A stretch of 17,703 bases of DNA from an uncultured Lachnospiraceae bacterium (GCA_900554925.1 USJG01000030.1:1-17703); one strand, 5' to 3'; counted from the stretch's first letter, positions 7,856 through 15,568 are shown. Made by a program: numbers and translations. The notes: generated by a model not told the origin, from the sequence alone.

Positions 7856-8062
7856 ATGAAAGAAGGAATCCATCCTGAGTATTATCAGGCAACTGTAACT
7901 TGCAACTGTGGCAATACATTTGTAACAGGTTCAACCAAAAAGGATATTCACGTTGAAGTTTGTTCTAAGTGCCATTCATTCTACACGGGCCAGCAGAAAG
8001 CTGCAAGAACTGATGGACGTATTGATAAGTTCAATAAGAAATATGGTGTAGAAAGCAAATAA
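7856..8062 (+). CDS. rpmE: 50S ribosomal protein L31, zinc-binding type
   Basis: The 68-residue protein has the hallmark start MKEGIHPEYYQATVTCNCGN and the zinc ligands C16, C18, C36 and C39 (TCNCG ... VCSKCHSFYTG). The conserved GR(I/V)DKFNKKYG tail is intact. L31 bridges the subunits of the 70S ribosome. Clostridia often also carry a zinc-independent paralogue, which replaces this form under zinc limitation; none is visible here. An AGAGAGG box precedes the ATG. A promoter and possible leader lie upstream and a hairpin follows the stop, so it is probably transcribed alone. Confidence 0.97.
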   Translation: MKEGIHPEYYQATVTCNCGNTFVTGSTKKDIHVEVCSKCHSFYTGQQKAARTDGRIDKFNKKYGVESK

Positions 8063-8072
8063 CTTGCACAGA

Positions 8073-8100
8073 AAGGTTGGGGTGGTCACATCTCAACCTT
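8073..8100 (+). terminator. Terminator-like hairpin after rpmE
   Basis: AAGGTTGGG (8073-8081) pairs with CTCAACCTT (8092-8100) with one G.U pair and a 10-nt loop. CACA and TGTG flanks may extend the base. ATTTTG follows, a short T-run, so termination may be moderate. Confidence 0.6.
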
Positions 8101-8101
8101 A

Positions 8102-8255
8102 TTTTGTGTGAACAATGAGTCAGGCGCGTATGCAGGGCATGCGCGCAGCTGTAATGGCAGACATACAATGTGTGCTTGCACACAATTGCGTGGCTGATAT
8201 TACAGCGTAATGCGGGTGCTTTTGCACACGCATCTGACGAATGTCGCAACAGCGA
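8102..8255. repeat. Cluster of hairpin-forming inverted repeats
   Basis: Gene-free stretch with at least four inverted repeats: GCGCGTATGC/GCATGCGCGC (8124-8146, one T.G pair, 3-nt loop); GCTGTAAT/ATTACAGC (8148-8155 and 8199-8206), enclosing TGTGTGC-TT-GCACACA (8169-8184); and TGCG-G-GTGC-TTTT-GCAC-A-CGCA (8211-8232). ATTAC-AGC-GTAAT (8199-8209) would compete with the second. No convincing coding frame with a ribosome-binding site is seen on either strand. Confidence 0.6.
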
Positions 8256-8384
8256 GCAGCTTTGCTGCGAGCGGTCAAAAACTGTGAGCAGCAGCTTTGC
8301 TGCAAGCGGTCAAAAACTGTGAGCAGCAGCTTTGCTGCGAGCGGTCAAAAACTGTGAGCGGCAGCTTTGCTGCGAGCGGTCAAA
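8256..8384. repeat. 35-bp tandem repeat, 3.7 copies
   Basis: Units begin at 8256, 8291, 8326 and 8361. Each starts GCAGCTTTGCTGC, a 5-bp stem with TTT loop, then GAGCGGTCAAAAACTGTGAG. Copy 2 has one G-to-A change, copy 3 ends in G instead of A, and copy 4 stops matching after GGTCAAA. Copies are head to tail with no spacers, so this is not a CRISPR array. The array ends about 50 bp before the DUF1385 start. The frame read through it toward DUF1385 is open but lacks a good start and looks non-coding. Confidence 0.85.
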
Positions 8385-8433
8385 TGCTGCGGATGGCGAA
8401 GCAGCGAGCAGCAAAGGGAGCAGAGAGGTAAAT

Positions 8434-9471
8434 ATGAAGAAAAATAAATGTAACCGCTCTTCAGGAATAGGCGGACAGGCTGTCTTAGAGGGCGTTATGA
8501 TGAGAAATAAAGATGACTATGCAGTAGCCATCAGAAAACCTGACGGAGAGATTGAAGTGGAAATTGATGTATTCCGTGGATGGATGCATGGCAGCAAGCT
8601 GACTGGTATTCCCTTTATCAGAGGAATTTTCAATTTTGTGGATTCGCTCAAACTGGGGATGAAAACTCTTAATTATTCCGCTTCCTTTTATGAGGATGAA
8701 GAAGCACAGGAAACCAGGCTGGATAAGACCCTTGATAAGATGTCCGGCGGCAGGGGCGAAAGTGTCCTTATGGGAATTACAACTGTGATTTCCATTCTTC
8801 TCGCAGTGGGTATTTTCATTTTATTACCCTACTTTATATCTTCGCTGCTGACGGAGTATGTGAGAAATGCCTCTCTTTTGGCTATTATAGAGGGCATTAT
8901 CAGAATATTGATCTTTTTTGCTTATGTGGTTGGTATTAGCCTTATGAAAGATATCCGCAGACTGTATCAGTATCATGGAGCAGAGCATAAATGCATCAAC
9001 TGTATTGAAAAGGGGAGACCCCTTACTGTGCATAATGTAATGAGAAGCTCCCGCATCCACAAGCGCTGCGGAACCAGCTTTTTATTCTTTGTGATGTTTG
9101 TAAGTATCATACTGTTTTTCTTTATCAGAGTAAATAATCCGGCACTTAAGGTAGTGCTGCGTATTGCGCTGATTCCAGTTATTGCAGGTATTTCTTATGA
9201 AATCATTCGTCTTGCAGGCAGAAGCGACAATAGGATCGTTCGGATCATCTCAGCGCCGGGAATGCTGCTCCAGCGTCTTACCACTAAGGAGCCGGACGAG
9301 GACATGGTGGAGGTGGCCATTAAGTCTGTGGAGGCAGTGTTTGACTGGAAGAATTATTTACAGGAAACCTTTGGCTATGAGATAGATGATACCTGGCTGT
9401 CTGACGGGCCTGCTGCTGATGATGAAGATGAGGAAAAGGTTGAAATAAATAAAGAGCCTTTGGAGAAGTGA
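8434..9471 (+). CDS. DUF1385 (YqhQ-like) membrane protein
   Basis: The 345-residue protein is related to B. subtilis YqhQ. It has the conserved N-terminal GIGGQAVLEGVMMRNKDDYA, a RGW...RGIFNFVDSL segment, hydrophobic helices at about 113-140, 147-170, 214-232 and 238-256, and the central YHGAEHKCINCIEKG followed by SSRIHKRCGTSFLFF, whose His and Cys residues could bind metal. The C-terminus is acidic. Its function is not known; in Clostridia it commonly sits between rpmE and prmC/prfA, as here. The ATG at 8434 follows AGAGAGG; the frame is open further upstream only through the tandem repeat and is not believed to be translated there. Four bases separate its stop codon from prmC's start. Confidence 0.9.
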   Translation: MKKNKCNRSSGIGGQAVLEGVMMRNKDDYAVAIRKPDGEIEVEIDVFRGWMHGSKLTGIPFIRGIFNFVDSLKLGMKTLNYSASFYEDEEAQETRLDKTLDKMSGGRGESVLMGITTVISILLAVGIFILLPYFISSLLTEYVRNASLLAIIEGIIRILIFFAYVVGISLMKDIRRLYQYHGAEHKCINCIEKGRPLTVHNVMRSSRIHKRCGTSFLFFVMFVSIILFFFIRVNNPALKVVLRIALIPVIAGISYEIIRLAGRSDNRIVRIISAPGMLLQRLTTKEPDEDMVEVAIKSVEAVFDWKNYLQETFGYEIDDTWLSDGPAADDEDEEKVEINKEPLEK

Positions 9472-9474
9472 CCG

Positions 9475-10317
9475 GTGAGCAGGATGGAATACGAGGCATT
9501 GTACCGTCTGGGTACGGAAAGGCTGAAAGAAGCCCGGATTGAAGAAGCAGCGCTGGATGCCCGGCTTTTGCTTGAGGAAGTCTGCGGTACTGACAGAAAT
9601 TATCTGTTGGTCCATGGGAATGAGCCTGTGACAGAAGAACAGTATAATTGTTATGTAAACTATATTGAGAGGCGCAGCCTCCATATTCCCCTTCAGCATA
9701 TTTTGGGGTATCAGGAATTTATGGGGCTTTCCTTTAAAGTTACCCAGGATGTGCTGATCCCAAGGCAGGATACGGAAACACTGGTGGAAGAGGTTATGAG
9801 AAATCTCCATGACGGGATGCGCATTTTAGACATGTGCACCGGCTCCGGCTGTATCCTTTTAAGTCTTCTTAAGTATTCAAATGACTGCTTGGGCGTAGGC
9901 GTTGATCTGTCCAAAAAGGCCCTCATGGTGGCGGAGGAAAATGCCAGAGCGCTTGAACTTAAGGCGGAGTTTATTCAAAGTGATCTTTTTGAAAATGTGT
10001 CAGGCAAATATGAAATTATTGTTTCCAATCCTCCCTATATTCCAAGCAGGGTAATTCCAACCCTGATGGAAGAGGTAAGAGAACATGATCCAAGGATGGC
10101 TTTGGATGGAAAAGAGGATGGATTATTTTTTTACAGGGAAATTATCAGACAGGCGGGAGAATATCTTTGTCCGGGCGGCATGCTGTTTTTTGAAATCGGC
10201 TGCGATCAGGCGGCAGAGGTAAGTGGCTATATGGAAAAAGCAGGCTATAAAGAGGTTACAGTCTGCAGGGATTTAGCGGGACTTGACCGGGTAGTGTCAG
10301 GAATATATGGAGGTTAG
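9475..10317 (+). CDS. prmC: Release factor glutamine N5-methyltransferase
   Basis: This 280-residue SAM-dependent enzyme methylates the glutamine of the GGQ motif in release factors RF1 and RF2. It has the N-terminal helical domain ending in IPLQHILGYQEFMGL and LIPRQDTE, the SAM-binding LDMCTGSGCILLSL (118-131), the acidic VDLS after strand 2, and the catalytic NPPY (185-188) that binds the target glutamine. The start is GTG at 9475, with GGAG about 9 nt upstream inside the end of the DUF1385 gene; an ATG at 9484 has a weaker site. Its substrate RF1 is encoded immediately downstream, a widely conserved pairing. Confidence 0.96.
   Translation: MSRMEYEALYRLGTERLKEARIEEAALDARLLLEEVCGTDRNYLLVHGNEPVTEEQYNCYVNYIERRSLHIPLQHILGYQEFMGLSFKVTQDVLIPRQDTETLVEEVMRNLHDGMRILDMCTGSGCILLSLLKYSNDCLGVGVDLSKKALMVAEENARALELKAEFIQSDLFENVSGKYEIIVSNPPYIPSRVIPTLMEEVREHDPRMALDGKEDGLFFYREIIRQAGEYLCPGGMLFFEIGCDQAAEVSGYMEKAGYKEVTVCRDLAGLDRVVSGIYGG
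10309..10313 (+). promoter_or_regulatory. Ribosome-binding site that sets the prfA start
   Basis: GGAGG lies within the last codons of prmC and 8 nt before GTG at 10322. The in-frame ATG at 10307 overlaps this box and would add a five-residue extension not expected for RF1. Confidence 0.75.
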
Positions 10318-10321
10318 AGCA

Positions 10322-11398
10322 GTGTTTGACAAGCTGGAAGATTTATTAATTCGATTTGAAGAAATCATGGGCGAATTGGGTGAGCCTACAGTGGCGAATA
10401 ATCAGGAAAGATTCCGTAAACTGATGAAGGAGCAAAGTGACCTTACACCCATCGTAGCTGCATATAAGGAATATAAAAAATCCAAACAGGACGCAGAGGA
10501 CTCTCTTGCTATGCTGGAGGAGGAGTCTGATGAAGATATGCGTGAAATGCTGAAAGAAGAATTAAATGCAGCAAAGAAGCGCATCGAGGAGCTTGAGCAG
10601 GAATTAAAGATCTTACTTTTGCCGAAAGACCCTAATGATGAAAAGAATGTTATCGTGGAAATCAGAGCAGGCGCCGGCGGCGATGAAGCAGCCCTTTTTG
10701 CGGCAGAAGTTTATCGTATGTATGTGCATTATGCAGAGGGCAACCGCTGGAGGGTTGATACCATGAATGTAGACGAAATTGGAATCGGCGGCATGAAAGA
10801 AGTCCAGTTTATGATAAACGGCCAGGGGGCTTACTCCAAGATGAAGTATGAAAGCGGTGTGCATCGTGTGCAGCGTGTGCCGGAAACAGAATCCGGCGGG
10901 CGTATTCATACATCAACGATCAGTGTGGCAGTAATGCCTGAGGTGGACGAAGATATTGATATTGTTATTGATGATAAGGATATTCGTATTGATGTTATGC
11001 GTGCCTCCGGAAACGGCGGGCAGTGTGTCAATACCACTGACTCTGCAGTGCGTCTGACCCACTATCCCACAGGAATCGTGGTATACAGCCAGACAGAAAA
11101 ATCCCAGCTGCAGAATAAAGCAAAGGCGTTTGCCCTTCTGAAAGCAAAGCTTTACGATATTGAGCAGCAGCAGAGACATGACGCAGAGGCTGAAATGCGC
11201 AGAAGCCAGATCGGTACGGGAGATCGTTCCGAAAAGATCCGTACCTACAATTTCCCTCAGGGGCGTGTGACGGACCACAGGATCGGACTTACGCTTTATA
11301 AGCTTGATAAGATCATGGATGGAGATATTCAGGAAATTATTGACGCCTGCATTGCGGCAGATCAGGCGGCAAAACTGGCGAGGATGAACGAAAATTAA
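10322..11398 (+). CDS. prfA: Peptide chain release factor 1
   Basis: This 358-residue factor reads UAA and UAG stop codons and triggers peptidyl-tRNA hydrolysis. It starts FDKLEDLLIRFEEIMGEL after a GTG, as expected for RF1. The codon-reading tripeptide is PET (187-189, in QRVPETESGGRIHTST), the RF1 PxT type rather than the SPF of RF2. The catalytic GGQ is at 232-234 (ASGNGGQCVNTTDSAVRLTH); the residue after it is Cys where many RF1s have His or Ser. RSEKIRTYNFPQGRVTDHRI near the end is also typical. It is translated from a ribosome-binding site inside the end of prmC, whose product should methylate Q234. Confidence 0.97.
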   Translation: MFDKLEDLLIRFEEIMGELGEPTVANNQERFRKLMKEQSDLTPIVAAYKEYKKSKQDAEDSLAMLEEESDEDMREMLKEELNAAKKRIEELEQELKILLLPKDPNDEKNVIVEIRAGAGGDEAALFAAEVYRMYVHYAEGNRWRVDTMNVDEIGIGGMKEVQFMINGQGAYSKMKYESGVHRVQRVPETESGGRIHTSTISVAVMPEVDEDIDIVIDDKDIRIDVMRASGNGGQCVNTTDSAVRLTHYPTGIVVYSQTEKSQLQNKAKAFALLKAKLYDIEQQQRHDAEAEMRRSQIGTGDRSEKIRTYNFPQGRVTDHRIGLTLYKLDKIMDGDIQEIIDACIAADQAAKLARMNEN

Positions 11399-11432
11399 TT
11401 GAAAAGACCGGTATAGGAATGAAGGATAATTC

Positions 11433-11807
11433 ATGAAGGTAATTGAATTTATTCATGCTCATCAGGAGGATGAGACAGAGGAATGCGAGTGTATCATCCT
11501 CCCTGACGGAAGTGTGGAGGAACCGCTTCCGTCACATATTAACAGGCTGATCGAATTAACAGGCAGAGATTCTTCCTGGCTGCATGCGCAAATGGATAAG
11601 GGCATGGAGCCCCTTTTCTGGCTGGTGGAATTTACGGAATGCCTGGCCGTGTGGCGGACCAGAGTGGTCTCACCGGAAAACCCTTCGCAGGCACAGCTTG
11701 ATACACTGGAAGAGCTGCGGAACAGTGCGCTTCTTGCGCCCAAATATCTGATGCAGAAAGCACAGGAGCAGTATGTGGAAAGCGTCCGGAGGGCGAGGGG
11801 ATTTTAG
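11433..11807 (+). CDS. Small hypothetical protein
   Basis: I do not recognise a named family. The 124-residue protein is soluble and acidic in its first half (EDETEECECIILPDGSVEEP) and has a Trp-rich centre (SSWLHAQMDKGMEPLFWLVEF, CLAVWRTRVV) and a helical C-terminus (LEELRNSALLAPKYLMQKAQ). It has no signal peptide or TM helix. It starts at an ATG behind AAGGA, 34 bp after prfA and with no terminator between, so it is probably on the same transcript. A vague tie to translation is all the context allows. Codon use resembles its neighbours, and length and start look like a real gene. Confidence 0.8.
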   Translation: MKVIEFIHAHQEDETEECECIILPDGSVEEPLPSHINRLIELTGRDSSWLHAQMDKGMEPLFWLVEFTECLAVWRTRVVSPENPSQAQLDTLEELRNSALLAPKYLMQKAQEQYVESVRRARGF

Positions 11808-11907
11808 AGTGAAAGAACTGGTAATAACAGATAAAATATGGTAAAATTTTAAATAAGTGACAGACCGGAATGGAGAGTGTTGATCTTTTTAATTATGCTT
11901 TTGGCAG

Positions 11908-14820
11908 ATGGGATGTGATCTTATTTATTCTGAGACAAAACTTATGAGGAGGAAAATAACACTGGCAGGCGGCATTCTTGCAGGAATGCTATACTTGTTT
12001 TTTGTATTTTTTGAAAGCGACATTTATGCAGCCTCAAAAAGGCTTATAAAGGTCGCTTTTTTTCCTATGGATGGATACCATGTCACCAATGCCGACGGTA
12101 GCTGCGGCGGCATGGATGTGGAATATTTAAATGCATTGTGTGAATATACAGACTGGGAGATAGAATATGTAAAATGTAATAGCTGGGAAGAAGCACTGAA
12201 GCTGCTTGATGATAAACAGGTAGATTTGGTGGGTTCGGCGCAATACTCTGCGGAAAGGGCAGAGCTTTATCAGTATGCGGACCTTTCCAGCGGCTATACC
12301 TTTGGAGCCATTGCCACAGATCCGGAAAGTACCATTGCCTATGAGGATTTTACAGCGATGCGGGAACTTACATTTGGAATGGTAGAGAATTATGTTCGTA
12401 AAGACGAATTTTTGCAATACATGAAAGATAATGGGATTGAGAATCCCAGGATAACAGAGTATTTATCAACAGCAGATTTGCAGAAAGCCTTATCAGAAGG
12501 AAAGATTGACGCGCTGGTTCATACCTTTACAGAAGTAAAAGAAGGGCAGCGCCTGATTGGCCGATTTGCGCCAAAGCCTTTTTATTATATTACCTATCCG
12601 GGAAATGATGAAGTGATGCGTGAATTAAATCAGGCGGCGGCCAATTTAAAGTTAAATCATCCGGAGCTGGAAACAGAGCTGATGAATGAGTTTTATTACA
12701 GCAGATTTGACAAGACAGCATTGCTGACAACAGCGGAAAATAAATATATTGCAGAGCGGAAACAGATCGTGGTTGGCTATCTGGATGGGTTTTATCCATT
12801 TTCTTATGAAAAAGATGGGGAATTCAGAGGGCTTACCAGAGTATTGCTGGAAAACAGCGTCAGTGATATTGGGCTGGAACTGAAATATTGCAAAATGACA
12901 GACCGGGCACAAGCCCAGGCTGCACTGCAAAAGAAAGAGATTGATGTTCTTTCCTACTGCACGGATATGAAAGAGACGCTGGAGGAAAAGCAGCTGACAA
13001 AAGTATGTGATTATGCAGAGGTTCCCTTGGTCCTGATAACGGAAAAGAACAGGAATATTGATGAAATAGAGATACTGGCAACGGTACCTTTTCTGCTGGA
13101 CAAGGTAGGGGAAGCCCTGCAGACAGAAGGCTTGACAATTGTTACTTATGACACCCAGAAGGAGTGTATTGACGCAGCAGGTGAAGCTGCTGTTGACGCA
13201 GTGCTTTGTGACGGTTACCTGGCAGAGGATTTGATGAGGACGGAATACCGGTATGCAAATTTACAGATTAAAAATGTATTTAGCAGCGAATATTCCATCT
13301 CCATGGCAATCAGGGCAGAGGATGAAATACTTTCTCATATTTTGGAAAAAACAGTTTCTGAAATTGATTCTAAAAGCATCAATGAATATATGCTAAAAGA
13401 AAATACTTATCCGCTGGTAAGCTTTATCGATTACGTGCGTAACCACAGCCTGGTAATTATTGGTATTCTGATTGTTGCCATTATACTGATCATACTGGTG
13501 GCGCTGCATATGATCAGTGACAGCAGAAAAATCCAGAAGCTGATGTATAAAGATACCAAAATGAATATTTGGAATTTAAATTACCTGATTTACTGGGGGG
13601 AATATAAACTCCTGCCGGAGCGCAAAATGCAATATGCGGTAGTCTATGTTAATTTGGAGCAGTTCCGGCGTTATAATACTATTTATGGGTGGAATGCAGG
13701 AGAGCGGCTTTTAGAGGGAGTTGCCGGTATTCTCATTAAAAGCGTGGATTCCAGAACAGAAATCTGTGCAAGAAATCAGGGAGATCGTTTCGTAATGCTT
13801 TTAAGCTATTTAAGCAGGGAAGCATTTATGAAGCGGATTCAGGCTATAAGAAATGAAGTTGAAAAATGGATTCTGAGGGATACGGCCAACCACATGTCAC
13901 TTGAAATGGGTGTTTATTATATACCACAGGAGGACAGTGATTTACGCCTGGCGATCAATTATGCAAATCAGGCTCTTGAATTTACTGGAAATAACAAAGA
14001 GGATGAAATAAAAATCTATGATGATGATCTGGAAAATCTGATCAGGGAACGTCACCAGCGTGAAAAGTTATTGGATTCCGTGGATGTTAATGAGGATTTT
14101 GTGGTCTACTATCAGCCCAAGGTAGATATCCGCAGTGGAGAAATTGTGGGTGCCGAAGCATTAGTCCGTTTTCTGGATGCATCAGATGGAGGAAAAGTAA
14201 AAGCGCCGGGGTTTTTTGTGCCATATTATGAAAAGAACGGCAGAATTACGGAGATAGATTTTTTTGTATTTGAATTTGTCTGTAAAATGCTCCGCAGGCG
14301 CATGGATGCCGGATTGCCGGTAGTTACTGTTTCCTGTAATTTTTCCAGAATGCATTTTATCAAGCCGGGCTTTTCGGAGCATTTTGTGGAGATACTTGAC
14401 AGGTACCAGATTTCAAAAGATCTGATCGAAGTTGAGATTACAGAGACGCTTATAGTAGAAGAACTGCAGCAGCAAATGGTAAAAAAGACGCTGGCTGTTT
14501 TAAAAGAAAAAGGAATCCGTCTGTCAATCGACGATTTTGGTGCGGGATATTCTTCCCTGGGTATTTTTGAACAGATTCCTGCTTCTGTGATCAAGCTGGA
14601 CCGGTCCTTTCTGCTGAACAGGGAAGATCATGCCCGTCAGGTAAAAATCATGCGCGGCATTGTAAAACTGGCGGAAGAATTAGGCGCGCAGGTTGTTTGC
14701 GAAGGGGTGGAGAACAGTAAGGATGTTGAACTGATGGAGGAAATTGGAGCTTATGTGGCCCAGGGCTACTTTTATTCCATGCCGGTGCCGGAAGCAGAGT
14801 TTGAGGAAACGATTAATTAA
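11908..14820 (+). CDS. Membrane c-di-GMP phosphodiesterase with two periplasmic-binding domains (SBP_bac_3 x2 - TM - GGDEF - EAL)
   Basis: The 970-residue protein has an N-terminal signal/anchor helix (about 16-35), two tandem type-3 solute-binding domains outside the membrane (about 46-268 and 285-500), one TM helix (about 513-534), a GGDEF domain (about 550-705) and an EAL domain (about 720-965). The GGDEF signature is degenerate (RNQGDRF, 622-628), so cyclase activity is unlikely. The EAL site looks complete: E750 (AEALVRF), N811, E843 (EITET), D875/D876 (IDDFGAGYSSL), K896 (KLDRS), E932 (CEGVEN) and Q952 (AQGY). It probably hydrolyses c-di-GMP in response to an outside ligand, perhaps an amino acid or similar. 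Neither start has a strong ribosome-binding site; ATG at 11944, giving MRRKITLAGG, is a good alternative and leaves a cleaner signal helix. It is preceded by about 100 bp with no clear terminator. Confidence 0.93.
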   Translation: MGCDLIYSETKLMRRKITLAGGILAGMLYLFFVFFESDIYAASKRLIKVAFFPMDGYHVTNADGSCGGMDVEYLNALCEYTDWEIEYVKCNSWEEALKLLDDKQVDLVGSAQYSAERAELYQYADLSSGYTFGAIATDPESTIAYEDFTAMRELTFGMVENYVRKDEFLQYMKDNGIENPRITEYLSTADLQKALSEGKIDALVHTFTEVKEGQRLIGRFAPKPFYYITYPGNDEVMRELNQAAANLKLNHPELETELMNEFYYSRFDKTALLTTAENKYIAERKQIVVGYLDGFYPFSYEKDGEFRGLTRVLLENSVSDIGLELKYCKMTDRAQAQAALQKKEIDVLSYCTDMKETLEEKQLTKVCDYAEVPLVLITEKNRNIDEIEILATVPFLLDKVGEALQTEGLTIVTYDTQKECIDAAGEAAVDAVLCDGYLAEDLMRTEYRYANLQIKNVFSSEYSISMAIRAEDEILSHILEKTVSEIDSKSINEYMLKENTYPLVSFIDYVRNHSLVIIGILIVAIILIILVALHMISDSRKIQKLMYKDTKMNIWNLNYLIYWGEYKLLPERKMQYAVVYVNLEQFRRYNTIYGWNAGERLLEGVAGILIKSVDSRTEICARNQGDRFVMLLSYLSREAFMKRIQAIRNEVEKWILRDTANHMSLEMGVYYIPQEDSDLRLAINYANQALEFTGNNKEDEIKIYDDDLENLIRERHQREKLLDSVDVNEDFVVYYQPKVDIRSGEIVGAEALVRFLDASDGGKVKAPGFFVPYYEKNGRITEIDFFVFEFVCKMLRRRMDAGLPVVTVSCNFSRMHFIKPGFSEHFVEILDRYQISKDLIEVEITETLIVEELQQQMVKKTLAVLKEKGIRLSIDDFGAGYSSLGIFEQIPASVIKLDRSFLLNREDHARQVKIMRGIVKLAEELGAQVVCEGVENSKDVELMEEIGAYVAQGYFYSMPVPEAEFEETIN

Positions 14821-14857
14821 ATAATATTGATTTATGGTAGACAAATTTTCATTTGAA

Positions 14858-14879
14858 AACCACAATTTTATAAGTGGTT
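14858..14879 (+). terminator. Weak hairpin after the phosphodiesterase gene
   Basis: AACCAC (14858-14863) and GTGGTT (14874-14879) flank a 10-nt AT-rich loop. There is no T-run on the 3' side, so the terminator role is uncertain. Confidence 0.35.
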
Positions 14880-15090
14880 ATTGTCCGTCATAGGGCTTCA
14901 ATAAAATCCTCCGAAAGCCTTGAAAATAGAGGATTTATCGCAATGTGTTCATCTTATCCCTTTATATGATTTCACACAAGCTTACTCTTTCCCTGACTGC
15001 TTATAAGGGCAAATACAAGGGCAAGAAAATCTCATAACAAGATATAACAGAGTGTGGCAATCGGAGAACTGTGACATATGTGCGAATATA

Positions 15091-15104
15091 TTATAACGTT
15101 ATAA
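15091..15104. promoter_or_regulatory. Perfect 14-bp palindrome before tnpV
   Basis: TTATAACGTTATAA lies directly against the GGAGG of tnpV. It could be an operator, or a -10 region, or an RNA stem that hides the ribosome-binding site. Confidence 0.4.
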
Positions 15105-15118
15105 CGGAGGATTTTTTA

Positions 15119-15499
15119 ATGGACAAGTATATTTATGATGAAATCAACGGTCTTTGGTATGAGTTGCGGGGTGATTACTATATTCCTTGCCTTACTTTAC
15201 CAGCCGAAAAAGAAAACAAGCCTATCGGCTTATGGGGGCAGAGGCATTTGCGGTATCTCAAAGAATATAAGAGAGTAACTTATACAACGCTTCTAACAAA
15301 CGGAACGCTGAACGGCTATCTTGTCGATATTGACGAGCAAGCGCAGGATATGTTTTCTCGGTTGATAAAGCAGATGGCAGCAAAAGAAGGTATAACGGAA
15401 ATGCTCAAGGCTGAAAATCAAATGTTATGGATACAAAGAATGGGAAATATCCAAAGCAGAGCAAGAGAAATTGTCAATACAGAATTGATTTTCAATTAG
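15119..15499 (+). CDS. tnpV: TnpV family transposon-encoded protein
   Basis: The 126-residue protein matches the TnpV family carried by Tn4451/Tn4453-type mobilisable transposons and many integrative elements of gut Clostridia: MDKYIYDEINGLWYELRGDY, YIPCLTLPAE, IGLWGQRHLRYLKEYKR, LLTNGTLNGYL, and the tail LKAENQMLWIQRMGNIQSRA. Its molecular role is not established. The start is ATG at 15119, 8 nt after GGAGG; a GTG at 15071 also opens the frame but adds a non-family extension. No recombinase or relaxase gene is in the window, so this may be a remnant or one edge of a larger element. A strong terminator follows directly. Confidence 0.85.
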   Translation: MDKYIYDEINGLWYELRGDYYIPCLTLPAEKENKPIGLWGQRHLRYLKEYKRVTYTTLLTNGTLNGYLVDIDEQAQDMFSRLIKQMAAKEGITEMLKAENQMLWIQRMGNIQSRAREIVNTELIFN

Positions 15500-15508
15500 T
15501 TTTTTAAG

Positions 15509-15538
15509 GCGGCAAGGAAAATCCTTGCCGCTGTTTTT
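15509..15538 (+). terminator. Strong Rho-independent terminator after tnpV
   Basis: GCGGCAAGGA (15509-15518) pairs perfectly with TCCTTGCCGC (15522-15531) around an AAA loop, followed by TGTTTTT. It insulates tnpV from the marR operon. Confidence 0.92.
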
Positions 15539-15545
15539 GAAGAAA

Positions 15546-15568
15546 TGTCAATACTTATACTCTTGACA
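15546..15568. promoter_or_regulatory. Possible second MarR-type site over the -35
   Basis: TGTCAA (15546-15551) and TTGACA (15563-15568) form an inverted repeat whose right arm is the -35 box. The arms resemble the half-site AGTCAAT/ATTGACT of the downstream operator. Confidence 0.35.

Larger units (their letters stand above)
14821..15118. other. Gene-free lead-in to tnpV with competing inverted repeats
   Basis: After the phosphodiesterase stop there is a weak hairpin AACCAC/GTGGTT (14858-14879), possibly its terminator. ATAAAATCCTC (14901-14911) pairs with GAGGATTTAT (14929-14938) with one bulge. AAAATCCTCCG (14903-14913) is also a perfect complement of CGGAGGATTTT (15105-15115), the tnpV ribosome-binding site. 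A palindrome TTATAACGTTATAA is at 15091-15104. A short open frame ending at 15038 with tail AYKGKYKGKKIS may be a remnant of a mobile-element gene, but I cannot name it. No whole gene is seen. Confidence 0.5.

Noticed and set aside
8031..8305. Minus-strand open frames in the rpmE-DUF1385 gap
   Set aside because: They consist of Cys/His/Ala-rich translation of hairpins and repeats, lack ribosome-binding sites and resemble no family I know.
8256..8384. CRISPR array
   Set aside because: Repeats are directly adjacent with no spacers and no cas genes are near; it is a simple tandem repeat.
8332..8433. N-terminal extension of the DUF1385 protein from a TTG at 8332
   Set aside because: It reads through the tandem repeat, has no ribosome-binding site, and the family starts at the GIGGQAV region; ATG 8434 has a good AGAGAGG.
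10552..10680. Programmed frameshift in a release-factor gene
   Set aside because: The gene is RF1 (PET tripeptide), not RF2, and its frame is uninterrupted.
11895..11918. Seven-codon upstream ORF (MLLADGM) overlapping the phosphodiesterase start
   Set aside because: The nearest GGAG is about 18 nt away, too far for efficient initiation, and nothing marks it as a leader peptide.
14926..15040. Short open frame ending AYKGKYKGKKIS as a gene
   Set aside because: It is under 40 codons, has no ribosome-binding site and overlaps the inverted repeats; at most a remnant of a mobile-element gene.
15071..15118. GTG at 15071 as the tnpV start
   Set aside because: The extension is not family-like and lacks a ribosome-binding site; ATG 15119 follows GGAGG at 8 nt and gives the usual MDKYIYDE start.
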